Part shown: positions 8,702 through 16,960 of the stretch, one piece after another
Position numbering within the stretch: position 1 is the stretch's first letter
How the letters are laid out: each line of letters begins with the position of its first letter
Assembly: GCA_905480195.1 (NCBI GenBank)
Contig: CAJQPN010000004.1
Span: 55,640-119,639 of the forward strand
Direction of reading: 5' to 3'
Length of the DNA stretch: 64,000 nucleotides
Source of the DNA: an uncultured Acidimicrobiales bacterium
GTDB taxonomy: Bacteria > Actinomycetota > Acidimicrobiia > Acidimicrobiales > Aldehydirespiratoraceae
The notes under the pieces: model-generated
What the model was told of the DNA's origin: nothing
Databases searched by the model: none
The model's input: only the letters and a program-made list of their open reading frames with translations
Made by a program: the position numbers and the translations under genes

Positions 8702-10069
8702 CTACTCGTTCAGCCGCCGTTGGAGTTCGGTTACCTTGTCAAATATTTGTTGTCGTTCACCCATACGCGCTTCTATTTTTCGGCAGGCGTGCATGACCGT
8801 GGTGTGGTCGCGGCTGCCGAAGGCCTTACCGATATCGGGAAACGATAGATCTGTTGTGTTGCGCGTCACATACATCGCAACCTGACGGGCATCAACCAAT
8901 GGACGGCGTCGACTCCCCCCGATGAGTTGATCGATATCAAAGCCGAACATCTCTGAAGTGAGCACGATGATTCGCTCGGCGGTAACAGGCTGCTTTGCGG
9001 TCTGGGTGATCAGATCTCGGAGAACGAGAGCGGCGAGATCAACCGTGAGTGGCTGTTGGGTGAGGTTCGAGTACGCGGTGACTTTGATCAACGCACCCTC
9101 GAGTTCTCGGATCGAGTCGGTGATGTTCTCTGCGATGAACGACAGCACATCGTCAGAGATCTCGATCGTCTTTGACTCAGCCTTCTTTGACAGGATCGCC
9201 AGCCGTGTCTCGAGATCGGGACGCTGGATGTCGGTGATCAAGCCCCACTTGAAACGGCTGCGAAGCCGATCCTCCAACGTTGGCATCGCGTCCGGCGTTC
9301 GGTCCGACGACAGGACGATTTGCTTGTTGTTCTGGTGCAAGTCGTTGAACGTGTGGAAAAACTCCTCCTGGAGACCGTCTTTTCCCTCCATGAATTGAAT
9401 GTCGTCGATCAAGAGCACGTCGATGTCGCGGTAACGGCGCTTGAACTCCGGCAACGTGTTCTTGCGAATTGCGTCGACAAACTCGTTGAGGAAGGTTTCG
9501 GTTGATACGTAGCGAATCCGATAGCTCGGATAATGGCTCGCAACGTAGTGGGCGATTCCTCGAAGAAGATGTGTCTTGCCGAGACCGGAGTCTCCGTGGA
9601 TGAAAAGTGGGTTGTAGCTCGCAGCTGGCGTTTCGGCGACTGCGAGGGCTGCAGCGTGGGCGAACCGGTTGCTCGGACCGATCACGAAGTGCTCGAAGGT
9701 GAACTTCTCTTCTTGTCCCCCAAGCGTTGGAGGTGACGGCGCGTTGGGTGGTGCGACGTCAGGTTTGGTTACACCCAGATCAGCAGCAGGCATGCCGATG
9801 TCGATCTGGGACCAGTCGGTGTCAATCTCGACCCGAACGGATACATCGGCGGCGGTTTCGTCGATCGCATCTTGGACCAACCCGAGATATCTCCCCTCGA
9901 TCCGTTCTTTTTGCAATCCGTTTGGAACGACAAGAACGAGTTCTCGTTCGTCGAAGGCGACGGCTTTTGCTCCACTGAAGGTAGTGCTCCAGACAGCGTC
10001 GCTGACCTGCGCCCGGATACTGGCGGCGCATGTGGTCCACAAGCCGCCCGCATCTCCGAGTTCGTCCAC
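8702..10069 (-). CDS. dnaA: Chromosomal replication initiator protein DnaA
   Basis: 455 residues from a GTG at 10069 preceded by GGGAG at 9-nt spacing. Domain I covers about residues 1-85 and a short linker follows to about 115. The AAA+ domain has Walker A GDSGLGKT (159-166) and Walker B VLLIDDIQFM. The C-terminal DNA-binding domain carries the DnaA signature FGSRDHTTVMHACRKIE. It binds DnaA boxes and melts the origin. Two candidate DnaA boxes lie within 35 nt upstream of the start (10084-10104), consistent with autoregulation. It is divergent from rpmH and lies upstream of dnaN. Confidence 0.98.
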   Translation of the reverse strand: MDELGDAGGLWTTCAASIRAQVSDAVWSTTFSGAKAVAFDERELVLVVPNGLQKERIEGRYLGLVQDAIDETAADVSVRVEIDTDWSQIDIGMPAADLGVTKPDVAPPNAPSPPTLGGQEEKFTFEHFVIGPSNRFAHAAALAVAETPAASYNPLFIHGDSGLGKTHLLRGIAHYVASHYPSYRIRYVSTETFLNEFVDAIRKNTLPEFKRRYRDIDVLLIDDIQFMEGKDGLQEEFFHTFNDLHQNNKQIVLSSDRTPDAMPTLEDRLRSRFKWGLITDIQRPDLETRLAILSKKAESKTIEISDDVLSFIAENITDSIRELEGALIKVTAYSNLTQQPLTVDLAALVLRDLITQTAKQPVTAERIIVLTSEMFGFDIDQLIGGSRRRPLVDARQVAMYVTRNTTDLSFPDIGKAFGSRDHTTVMHACRKIEARMGERQQIFDKVTELQRRLNE

Positions 10070-10083
10070 CTTGTTCCACTCCC

Positions 10084-10104
10084 CTATTCACAGCGTCATC
10101 CACA
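10084..10104 (+). promoter_or_regulatory. Two candidate DnaA boxes in the dnaA leader
   Basis: CTATTCACA at 10084-10092 and TCATCCACA at 10096-10104 each differ from TTWTNCACA by about one base and lie in the same orientation, 3 nt apart, 14-35 nt upstream of the dnaA start codon. DnaA commonly binds its own promoter region in this way. They could equally be part of an origin extending into the dnaA-rpmH gap. Confidence 0.45.
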
Positions 10105-10528
10105 GGTGTGGAGAACCGCCTCGGCTTGATTGGGAGGAGGCAGGAGTAGCACATGGAAAACCACGTACGGGAAGACCCGTGACCCCTCCGCTAGGACGGC
10201 GAACATAGCAACGAGAAATCCGTCTGCAAGTTGAGTCTGCCGAAAGGCGAAAAAGTCCTGCTCAGGGCCTCTTTTCTGTCCGTAAATTACACCGGTGGAA
10301 CATGAAATGTCACGAAGGTGATTTCAAGCTGTTCAGGAAATAACGGCAGAACGGAGCTGGAGGGGTCGGCTCCACGCCTTGCTTCGCGTGTTGGCGCGGT
10401 GGGTTCAGGACCGTAGCGTGAGGAGTTGACGACAGCTGGTGTGCCCCCGCTCGACTTGTGAGAAGGCACCCGCAGCTCGAGAGTTCGATGTTCCTGTGTG
10501 GCCGGGGGCCGCACGGCCTGGAGGAGTC
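10105..10528. other. Divergent dnaA-rpmH intergenic region
   Basis: About 420 nt with no convincing gene. It must carry the promoters for dnaA (leftward) and the rpmH operon (rightward). A TTGACG at 10426-10431 could be a -35 element for rpmH, but I do not see a convincing matching -10. No further good DnaA boxes were found after 10104. Moderately AT-rich stretches near 10250-10345 could be promoter or unwinding DNA. Confidence 0.4.
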
Positions 10529-10663
10529 ATGAAGCGCCCATACCAACCCAACGTTCGCAAACGTGCCAAGAAGCACGGGTTTCGCAGTCGTATGAGTACT
10601 CGCGGAGGCCGCGCTGTTCTTCGTTCGCGCCGCCAGAAGGGCCGCGCCCGACTGTCGGCATGA
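10529..10663 (+). CDS. rpmH: 50S ribosomal protein bL34
   Basis: 44 residues: [18 protein letters not shown], then [26 protein letters not shown], a typical bL34. It is a component of the large ribosomal subunit. The start ATG has a strong GGAGG site 4 nt upstream. The stop codon overlaps the rnpA start (ATGA), so rpmH and rnpA are translationally coupled, as in most bacteria. Confidence 0.97.
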   Translation: MKRPYQPNVRKRAKKHGFRSRMSTRGGRAVLRSRRQKGRARLSA

Positions 10664-11019
10664 TCGAACGGCTTTCGGGCCGGCGGACGTTCGATGAGTT
10701 GCATGCTCGTGGGGTCCGTACGGGACGAGGTCCGGTGCGGCTGCTGAGTTGTACTGACCGGTCACCGCGTATTCGAATTGGCTACGCCATCCCTCGCACG
10801 GTGGGATCAGCTGTCGCAAGGAATCGGCTCAAACGCCGGTTACGGGCAGTGATGGCCGAGCTTGACAATGAGGGCAGTCTTGCTGGTGGGGAGTACCTCG
10901 TGCGGGTAAGCGCACCGTTCACCGACTGGTCACATGCCAAACTGCGCACCACCATGGCTACTTTGATGCAGCGTTCTGCTGTCAGTGCAACAGAAAGTCT
11001 TAGGGAAGACCGGCCATGA
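10660..11019 (+). CDS. rnpA: Ribonuclease P protein component
   Basis: 119 residues starting at the ATG that overlaps the rpmH stop. It begins [20 protein letters not shown] and contains the conserved basic helix [11 protein letters not shown] (the RNR motif region, here [10 protein letters not shown]) that binds the P RNA and pre-tRNA. It is the protein cofactor for tRNA 5' maturation. The stop overlaps the yidD start by 4 nt. The RNA component gene is not in this window. Confidence 0.95.
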   Translation: MIERLSGRRTFDELHARGVRTGRGPVRLLSCTDRSPRIRIGYAIPRTVGSAVARNRLKRRLRAVMAELDNEGSLAGGEYLVRVSAPFTDWSHAKLRTTMATLMQRSAVSATESLREDRP

Positions 11020-11270
11020 GTCGCGGTGCACGACTGCTTCGGGCAGGAGTACAGGCCTATCAACGGCTTGCGACTGGGCGTCCGTCGCCGTGTCGCTACA
11101 CACCGTCCTGTTCGGTCTACGCCGTCGAAGCACTCGAACGCCATGGGGCGATTCGAGGAGGCTGGTACGCGACGCGACGACTCTGCCGCTGTCATCCGTG
11201 GGGTAATCACGGCTATGACCCCATACCATCGCTCCAGGAGCACTCATGTTCGACTTCTTCTTCGACCTGA
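11016..11270 (+). CDS. yidD: Membrane protein insertion efficiency factor YidD
   Basis: 84 residues with the diagnostic cysteine motif [19 protein letters not shown] and the later [15 protein letters not shown]. The family is a small peripheral membrane protein that aids YidC-dependent insertion. It overlaps rnpA by 4 nt and yidC by 25 nt, so the C-terminal tail after HGYDPIP is encoded partly within the yidC start region. Confidence 0.93.
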   Translation: MSRGARLLRAGVQAYQRLATGRPSPCRYTPSCSVYAVEALERHGAIRGGWYATRRLCRCHPWGNHGYDPIPSLQEHSCSTSSST

Positions 11271-12334
11271 TCGCGTCGACACTCGCGTTCTTCTACGACG
11301 TCTATCCGTCGTACGGGTTTGCTGTCATCTGCTTGACCATGGCCGTGATGATCGTTGTTACCCCGTTGACGTTGAAGAGCACTCGTTCGATGCTGCAGAT
11401 GCAACGTCTTCAACCAGAACTGAAGGCCATCCAGAACCAATACAAGGATGACCGTCAGAAGATGAACGAAGAGCTGATGGCGTTCTATCAAGAGAACAAC
11501 ATCAACCCTCTAGGCGGCTGTCTGCCGTTGCTTGTCCAACTCCCTGTTTTCCTCGTCCTCTTCCGCGTGGTACAGGGGATCACTCGTCGAGTGACCGACT
11601 TTGGGCTCCAGGCTGGGTGGGTTGCCGGCCGCGGCGCCGATGCAAGCGAAGTAACACCGCTTGGTAATGCTGATCTGCCGTTTGATCCAGAGAACCTTCC
11701 GGCTGACAGCGAGATGTACCGAGAGTTAACTGGCGGTACGACCGAGATGAATTTCCTCTCGATCGATCTTTCCCAGACCCCTCTCGAGGTGGCGGGCGAG
11801 AGCATCATCGATGCACTCCCCTACTTTGGGCTGATCATCATCGTGCTGATTTCCAGCCTCTATCAACAGAGGCAAATCCGTGGCCGCAATAGTGGCGCTC
11901 AGATCAATCCGCAGCAAGAGATCATCATGAAGGTTCTTCCATGGATGCTGCCGGTCTTCTCAATGACGATGCCAGCCGCACTCGTCATCTACTTCGTGGT
12001 GAGCAACCTGTACCGCATTGGGCAGCAGGGTTACATCACACAGTCGCTCTACAAGGGCGAAGAAAGTCTCGGTGCTCAGGCTCGCCGTTCCCGTGAAGAA
12101 GCTGTGAAATCCGAGTCCGGTCCCAAGTCAAAGGGGTCTGGCGGCCGCACCACTGAGAAGAAGGGGCAGCCAACGCCGAGGCGAAATGCCGCCCAGGGCA
12201 AGAAAGGCAGCAAACAACCGACCCGCGCCAAAGGAACTGGGGCGGGTCGAACCGGGCGGGCTCCGACCCGGCACAGCCAGGGCGGAGGTCGAGTGACCGA
12301 CCCCGGTACGAAGAACAACAAACGCAAACGCTGA
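11246..12334 (+). CDS. yidC: Membrane protein insertase YidC
   Basis: 362 residues with an AGGAG site 7 nt before the ATG. Membrane segments are visible near residues 1-20, 25-45, 88-108 ([21 protein letters not shown], the YidC/Oxa1 core), 190-205 and 230-255. The C-terminal 90 or so residues form a very basic Lys/Arg/Gly-rich tail (about residues 270-362) likely to contact the ribosome. The protein inserts and folds inner-membrane proteins alone or with Sec. Like other Gram-positive YidCs it lacks the large periplasmic P1 domain of E. coli. Confidence 0.96.
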   Translation: MFDFFFDLIASTLAFFYDVYPSYGFAVICLTMAVMIVVTPLTLKSTRSMLQMQRLQPELKAIQNQYKDDRQKMNEELMAFYQENNINPLGGCLPLLVQLPVFLVLFRVVQGITRRVTDFGLQAGWVAGRGADASEVTPLGNADLPFDPENLPADSEMYRELTGGTTEMNFLSIDLSQTPLEVAGESIIDALPYFGLIIIVLISSLYQQRQIRGRNSGAQINPQQEIIMKVLPWMLPVFSMTMPAALVIYFVVSNLYRIGQQGYITQSLYKGEESLGAQARRSREEAVKSESGPKSKGSGGRTTEKKGQPTPRRNAAQGKKGSKQPTRAKGTGAGRTGRAPTRHSQGGGRVTDPGTKNNKRKR

Positions 12335-12381
12335 CGTCGCCCAAGTAGAGCGACGCTGTTCGAGAGAAGAGAGTGAATCCC

Positions 12382-13302
12382 ATGGAATGGGTGGAGAAGA
12401 CCGCCAAGTCGGTCGAAGAGGCAAAGGAAGCCGCGTTGGATGCCTTAGGCGTTCACGGAGATGAAGCGGAGTTCGAGGTCGTCACTGAAGCAAGGACAGG
12501 CCTTTTTGGGCGGGTGAAGGAAGATGCCAGGGTCCGAGCCAGGGTCCGACCGACGACACCAAGGGCAAAAGACAACGGTCGCCGCAAGCGAGGCCGCGCT
12601 GGGAACTCTCAGAGCCGGTCTGGGAAGGGTGGACAAAGCCCCCAAAACGGGAAAGAGTCCCAAGGTGATGCAAGCACCCCTCGTGATGACGGGCGCAAAA
12701 ACACTCAACGCGGAACGGAAGCAAGCAAGGGAGCCGATCCTCACTCCAGGCAGTCGAGTCACCGGAATGGCAACCAGAAGATCGAAAAGCAGCAAGAAAA
12801 GAGCGAAAAGATGAACTATGAACCGTCGATGCCACTCCCCCAGCAAGCTGAATTGGCTGAGAAGTTCGTGAGTGGTCTGGCCGACGTAATGGGTGCGAGC
12901 GTGTCCTTTACCCGGGAGGAGGTGGGTGATGATGAGATCCGACTCACTGTCAGCGGTGAGAATCTCGGCCGCATGATCGGACCTCGAGGCGGAACTGCTA
13001 TGGCGGTCGATGATCTCGTTCGAACGGTGCTACAGCGTCACGGCAGCAGCCGCGATGGTCGTATCCGAATTGATATCGGCGGATTGAAGGCTCGGCGGAC
13101 GGAGGCGCTGGCGGCGTTCTGTCGAGAGCAGGCTGCAGGAGTTCGGGTAGACGGCATACCGCGCGTCCTTGATCCGATGGGTGGCGCCGACCGAAAGATC
13201 GTGCATGACACAATCGCCGATGAGGATGGTGTTGGCACGGAGTCTGAGGGTGAGGAACCGAACCGCCGGGTTATTATCGTCCCACTCGGTGATGCTGACT
13301 GA
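12382..13302 (+). CDS. jag: Jag/KhpB-type RNA-binding protein (Jag-N, KH, R3H)
   Basis: 306 residues from the ATG at 12382, which sits 7 nt after a GAAGAGAG ribosome site. An in-frame GTG at 12373 would add three residues but is too close to that site. The N-terminal Jag domain reads MEWVEKTAKSVEEAKEAAL. Residues of about 60-150 are a low-complexity Lys/Ser/Gly/Asn linker. The KH domain has GRMIGPRGG (a GxxG loop), and the R3H domain reads RTEALAAFCREQAAGVRVDG and onward. It probably binds RNA and affects cell-envelope growth with KhpA. It is followed by rsmG with an 11-nt overlap. Confidence 0.88.
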   Translation: MEWVEKTAKSVEEAKEAALDALGVHGDEAEFEVVTEARTGLFGRVKEDARVRARVRPTTPRAKDNGRRKRGRAGNSQSRSGKGGQSPQNGKESQGDASTPRDDGRKNTQRGTEASKGADPHSRQSSHRNGNQKIEKQQEKSEKMNYEPSMPLPQQAELAEKFVSGLADVMGASVSFTREEVGDDEIRLTVSGENLGRMIGPRGGTAMAVDDLVRTVLQRHGSSRDGRIRIDIGGLKARRTEALAAFCREQAAGVRVDGIPRVLDPMGGADRKIVHDTIADEDGVGTESEGEEPNRRVIIVPLGDAD

Positions 13303-13939
13303 CGGTCTGAAGGCGTCCCTGGATGACGCTTGGAGGCCGGCTCGTAGGGCCGGAGTGCTGGGGAACGCCAGCACGGAAGAGTTGTGGGAACACACCGCTG
13401 GGTTTACCTCGGCGGTGTGTTCCGCTTTTTCGGCAGATTGTTCCACGTGGAACGGCCACATTCTGGATGCTGGTACAGGTGCTGGTGTTCCTGGTGTACT
13501 CCTTGCATGCCAGCTGCCTATGGCCAACTTCGTCCTTGTGGATAGCTCTGAGCGCCGCCTCGATCATGTTCGAGCTGCGATTCGCGCTGCAGCATTAGGT
13601 GGTCGGATTCAGGTTGAACACGCTCGGTTGGATGATCTTGCTCATCAGCCGGCCCATCGGGCGCGGTATGAAGTAGTCGTTGCTCGTCTGTTGGCAGAGC
13701 CGCCGGAAACAGCAGAACTCATCTTGCCTTTCGTCGCGCCAGGGGGAGTTGCAGTCGTCTCGTGCCGAAGCGATCAAGCTGATGACTGGCGACGGTTGGG
13801 CGACCGTCTCGACGGTGTCGATACCGTCATGGTGGCAGCACAGGATTCACGATCGTTTGTTACTGTCGCGGTATCAGGGGAGCTCCCGCCCTCGTACCCC
13901 AGACGAGCTGCGGTGCGTGCGCGTAAGCCACTCCAGTGA
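13292..13939 (+). CDS. rsmG: 16S rRNA (guanine-527-N7)-methyltransferase RsmG
   Basis: 215 residues from the ATG that overlaps the jag stop. The SAM-binding motif I is DAGTGAGVPGVLLA, followed by FVLVDSSERRLDHV (motif II), as in RsmG/GidB, which methylates G527 of 16S rRNA. The N-terminal helix (SLDDAWRPARRAGVLGNASTE) is family-like. The gene body carries a strong hairpin (13387-13423) and a parS-like palindrome (13440-13453). The frame is open upstream to 13169, but that part overlaps jag and is not RsmG-like. Confidence 0.93.
   Translation: MLTDGLKASLDDAWRPARRAGVLGNASTEELWEHTAGFTSAVCSAFSADCSTWNGHILDAGTGAGVPGVLLACQLPMANFVLVDSSERRLDHVRAAIRAAALGGRIQVEHARLDDLAHQPAHRARYEVVVARLLAEPPETAELILPFVAPGGVAVVSCRSDQADDWRRLGDRLDGVDTVMVAAQDSRSFVTVAVSGELPPSYPRRAAVRARKPLQ
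13387..13423 (+). repeat. Perfect 12-bp hairpin followed by a T-run inside rsmG
   Basis: GGAACACACCGC (13387-13398) and its exact complement GCGGTGTGTTCC (13412-13423) are separated by 13 nt and followed by GCTTTTTC. This looks like an intrinsic terminator, yet it lies about 95 nt inside the rsmG coding sequence. It could attenuate transcription running on from jag, or it could be chance under codon constraint. Confidence 0.6.
13440..13453. promoter_or_regulatory. parS: parS-like palindrome within rsmG
   Basis: GTTCCACGTGGAAC is a perfect 14-bp palindrome differing from the parS core GTTTCACGTGAAAC by one symmetric pair of bases. It lies inside rsmG, about 0.5 kb from the exact parS at 13952-13965. 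ParB of this organism may bind it, as variant parS sites are common near oriC. Confidence 0.55.
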
Positions 13940-13951
13940 ACCGCCGCCTGT

Positions 13952-13965
13952 GTTTCACGTGAAAC
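13952..13965. promoter_or_regulatory. parS: parS centromere site
   Basis: GTTTCACGTGAAAC, the exact 14-bp core of the bacterial parS consensus, with a 5' T as in TGTTTCACGTGAAACA. It lies 13 nt after the rsmG stop and 69 nt before parA. ParB nucleates here and spreads; ParA then segregates the origins. Confidence 0.93.
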
Positions 13966-14034
13966 CTTCACTGGGTCCTTGACCTCGTAGGCTGGGGCGG
14001 CGAACATGTTGTTCTCTACGGAAAGGGAGACGCT

Positions 14035-14826
14035 GTGGAAGATGCCACCACGGACGGGCCGCGCATCTTTGCGGTCGCCAACCAGAAGGGGGGCGTCGGA
14101 AAGACGACGACGACCGTGAATCTCGGGGCGTGCTTTGCCGAGTTAGGGAACCGTGTCCTGATTGTTGATCTCGACCCGCAAGCAAACGCGAGCACTGGTC
14201 TTGGCTTGAATCCGCGTCAACTGGACTATTCCTTGTACGACGTGTTGCTCCAAGGTGTGCCGATGGAGGATGTAATCGAGCCGGTATCGGTCAAGAACCT
14301 GTATGTCGCTCCAGCAAGCCTCGATCTTGCGGGCGCGGAGATCGAACTCGTTCCCGCGTTTTCGCGTGAACAAAAACTGAAGACTGCCATCGCTTCTGTC
14401 GCAAGTGATTACGACATCGTGTTGATCGATTGTCCACCATCGCTCGGCCTCCTGACGATCAATGGCCTGACGGCTGCAACGGAAGTGCTCGTGCCGATTC
14501 AAACCGAGTACTACGCGCTTGAGGGGCTAGGTCAGTTGATCCGGAACGTCGATCTCGTCACCCGGAATTTGAACCCGGATCTGGTATTGAGCACCCTTGT
14601 GCTCGTCATGTTCGATGCGCGCACCAAACTGTCGGGGCAGGTGGCTGATGAGGTTCGTGAGCACTTCGGGGACAAGGTTATGCGCCATGTGATCCCTCGA
14701 ACGGTTCGATTGAGCGAGGCTCCAAGCTTTGGTCAACCAATCACAGTATTTGATCCGTTGTCCCGAGGCGCCATCGCGTACCGGGACCTGGCAAAGGAGA
14801 TCCTCGGTGTCAGCGACGAGGCGTAG
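14035..14826 (+). CDS. parA: Chromosome-partitioning ATPase ParA (Soj)
   Basis: 263 residues from a GTG start with a GGGAG site upstream. The deviant Walker A motif KGGVGKTT is at about residues 19-26, followed by LIVDLDPQANASTGLG and VLIDCPPSLGLLT. The protein has the short N-terminus of chromosomal ParAs, which lack the helix-turn-helix of plasmid types. It binds DNA non-specifically when ATP-bound and moves ParB-parS complexes. Its end overlaps the parB start by 20 nt. Confidence 0.96.
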   Translation: MEDATTDGPRIFAVANQKGGVGKTTTTVNLGACFAELGNRVLIVDLDPQANASTGLGLNPRQLDYSLYDVLLQGVPMEDVIEPVSVKNLYVAPASLDLAGAEIELVPAFSREQKLKTAIASVASDYDIVLIDCPPSLGLLTINGLTAATEVLVPIQTEYYALEGLGQLIRNVDLVTRNLNPDLVLSTLVLVMFDARTKLSGQVADEVREHFGDKVMRHVIPRTVRLSEAPSFGQPITVFDPLSRGAIAYRDLAKEILGVSDEA

Positions 14827-15703
14827 TGGACTCGGAAAGGGACTGAGTTCGCTCATTCCTGCAGATGTAGAAGGGGAGGGTGGTGCGTTTCGTGAGATTG
14901 ACATCAATCACGTTCGACCCAATCGGTACCAGCCTCGTGATCATTTCGACGAGGAAACACTGACGGCGCTTGCTGCATCAATTAGTGAGGTTGGCGTCAT
15001 CCAACCAATCATCGTGCGAGAAGACGATGATGGCTATGAATTGATAGCGGGGGAGCGGCGCTGGCGCGCCGCGAAGCGAGCCGGCTTGCCGGCGATTCCC
15101 GCCATCGTTCGCGGTGCTGACGACATGTCCGCCCTTGAGTCTGCAGTTGTTGAGAATCTTCATCGGCAAGACCTGAATGCTCTCGAGGAGGCGGCGGCGT
15201 ACCAGCAATTGATTGAAGACTTTGGTATGACGCAGACCCAGGTTGCGAGCCGGGTGGGACGGAGCCGCTCGGGAGTAGCGAACACAATTCGCTTGTTGCA
15301 GCTGCCTGGACCGGTCCAGCGGCTTGTAATCGAGGGCCAATTGTCAGCTGGGCACGCAAGGGCGCTCCTTGCGACCCCTGATCGCAATGAGCAGGAGCTT
15401 CTCGCTGAACGAGTGGTTACCGAGGGACTTACTGTCCGTGAGCTCGAGGCGCTTTTGAGGGGTGACGATTCGAACGACGCTGATGATGGTGAGCAAGATA
15501 CTGAGAGTAAGCCGCGCCCCTCGGCTCCAGTGGTTCCTGATGCAGGCGTCCTCGAACTGGAGGAATTGCTTGCCGCTCGGTTGGACACTCGTGTCAAGGT
15601 GCAGTTGGGGAAAGGTCCAGGCAAGCTCGTGGTGGAGTTTGCAGATTTAGACGATCTTGAGCGGATCTATCGTGTAATCACACCGCCCGGGACCATGATC
15701 TGA
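14807..15703 (+). CDS. parB: Chromosome-partitioning protein ParB (Spo0J)
   Basis: 298 residues from the GTG at 14807, which has a strong AAGGAG site 6-8 nt upstream inside parA; a longer frame from 14729 is unlikely. The N-terminus RRSGLGKGLSSLIP is the usual ParA-stimulating segment. The CTP-binding domain shows GERRWRAAKRAGL and ENLHRQDLNALEEA. The helix-turn-helix GMTQTQVASRVGRSRSGVAN recognises parS. The acidic linker (about residues 220-245) precedes the dimerisation domain. The stop codon is the first base pair of a 36-bp palindrome. Confidence 0.96.
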   Translation: MSATRRSGLGKGLSSLIPADVEGEGGAFREIDINHVRPNRYQPRDHFDEETLTALAASISEVGVIQPIIVREDDDGYELIAGERRWRAAKRAGLPAIPAIVRGADDMSALESAVVENLHRQDLNALEEAAAYQQLIEDFGMTQTQVASRVGRSRSGVANTIRLLQLPGPVQRLVIEGQLSAGHARALLATPDRNEQELLAERVVTEGLTVRELEALLRGDDSNDADDGEQDTESKPRPSAPVVPDAGVLELEELLAARLDTRVKVQLGKGPGKLVVEFADLDDLERIYRVITPPGTMI

Positions 15704-15738
15704 CAGCCATAGTGTGACATATGTCACACTATGGCTGT
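15703..15738. repeat. Perfect 36-bp palindrome with a CRP/GlxR-like core, right at the parB stop
   Basis: ACAGCCATAGTGTGACAT (15703-15720) is followed directly by its exact complement (15721-15738), with no spacer. The inner 16 bases, TGTGACATATGTCACA, fit the CRP consensus TGTGA-N6-TCACA and the corynebacterial GlxR form TGTGANNTANNTCACA. It begins on the last base of the parB stop codon and lies 66 nt from the end of the converging cwlM-like gene. It could be a bidirectional terminator hairpin without a T-run, a cAMP-receptor-type binding site, or both. Confidence 0.9.
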
Positions 15739-15804
15739 GGATAGCCTGGGGTTAAGAGCCCGAGTCTTGGTGGACAAGGTTGGGGACAGGAGTGGAAAGG
15801 TCTA

Positions 15805-16788
15805 TCAGTTCGATGGATCGACCGGCTCGCTGCACCACGTGATCAGCGCGTTGTGAAGGGCGGCCGCGAGTGTTGGCCCCTGCTCGACGACGGTGGTCGG
15901 GCGCCCGACCCGACACCAGACTGCTGGCATCCGTGTCTCGCGCAGGATTGGCAACCGCATGCCGATCGGTGGATGCTCAGCCTCCAACACTTCGCTGACC
16001 CGTCGACTGGTATGCCCGGCAAGGCCTTGACCGCCTGCGGAAACGAAGCCCTCAGTCTGGAAATAGGCGATCGAATAGTCGTTATCAGCCAACGTGAGGC
16101 CGATGTAGATGGTGCCATCCCAGTCGTTTGCGGTACGGGCATGCTTCGCTAGATCAGGGTGATGCAGGGTGAGGATCTCGGCCCCGTCAAGTCGAAGCCG
16201 GCGAGCAAGGGCGTCGACAAGGGTTGGAAGTCCACCCGTCTCGCCGATGACGATCCGGCGACCGCCGATGCCGGCAGGGTTGCGACGCAACATCTCTGCT
16301 TCCTTGACCTCGGCAATCGTCTTTTCACCGCTGCGCCTACCTGCGAGGCGAGCCAGCGCAGCAATGGTGTCAGGCCCGACCACACCGTCGGCCGTGACCC
16401 CCTGATTGGCTTGGAAGTTGCGCACTGCATGTTCGGTGTCGGGACCAAAGATACCGTCGACATAGCCGGCGTCGAAGCCGAGGCTTCCTAATCGCTGCTG
16501 CAGATCGTTGACGTCGTCGCCTCGCGTCATGGGGGAGCGGAGGTAGAGCATTCGGTCCCCGAGTCGATTGTCGGCCTCTACCAGTGCGTTCCATGTGTGG
16601 CGGCCCACCGAACCGTCTTCGACGATTCGGCGACTGGCCTGGAAAGCGCGTACCGCTTTCACCGTGTCGAGGTCGAACCTCTCGGTATCGCCACCAGGGG
16701 GAAAGCCGGCAGCAGCGAGGCGACGATGAAGGTCACGAATCGCCGAGCCCTCATCTCCTTCACGCAGCGGCAATCCCAGGTCGTTCAT
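15805..16788 (-). CDS. cwlM: CwlM-like protein: two peptidoglycan-binding domains plus degenerate amidase domain
   Basis: 327 residues without a signal peptide. Two PG_binding_1 domains are visible at about residues 10-70 and 88-150 (DVNDLQQRLGSLGFDAGYVDGIFGPDTEHAVRNFQ). The C-terminal third resembles an Amidase_3 fold, but the first zinc-ligand motif, normally DPGHGG, reads IGETGG, and the SxHxN-type motif reads YIGLTLAD, so zinc-dependent amidase activity is not expected. In mycobacteria CwlM sits in the same place next to trxC and acts in the cytoplasm as a regulator of MurA and peptidoglycan synthesis. The same role here is inferred from synteny and the missing signal peptide. Confidence 0.8.
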   Translation of the reverse strand: MNDLGLPLREGDEGSAIRDLHRRLAAAGFPPGGDTERFDLDTVKAVRAFQASRRIVEDGSVGRHTWNALVEADNRLGDRMLYLRSPMTRGDDVNDLQQRLGSLGFDAGYVDGIFGPDTEHAVRNFQANQGVTADGVVGPDTIAALARLAGRRSGEKTIAEVKEAEMLRRNPAGIGGRRIVIGETGGLPTLVDALARRLRLDGAEILTLHHPDLAKHARTANDWDGTIYIGLTLADNDYSIAYFQTEGFVSAGGQGLAGHTSRRVSEVLEAEHPPIGMRLPILRETRMPAVWCRVGRPTTVVEQGPTLAAALHNALITWCSEPVDPSN

Positions 16789-16960
16789 GGCGTCAAGAGG
16801 CTATCGGCCTGCGCCATCTACGAATTGCGAACCATGCCACAGCGACAGCGGTGGCCTGAGGGACCGTGGTCGAGACGACCGGATTGCGCCCCTGCACTCC
16901 GAGATACTCGCTGCCCGCAGAGCAAAAGGGAGCGTTGTGACAGGCGTCGAACCAGGCCTC

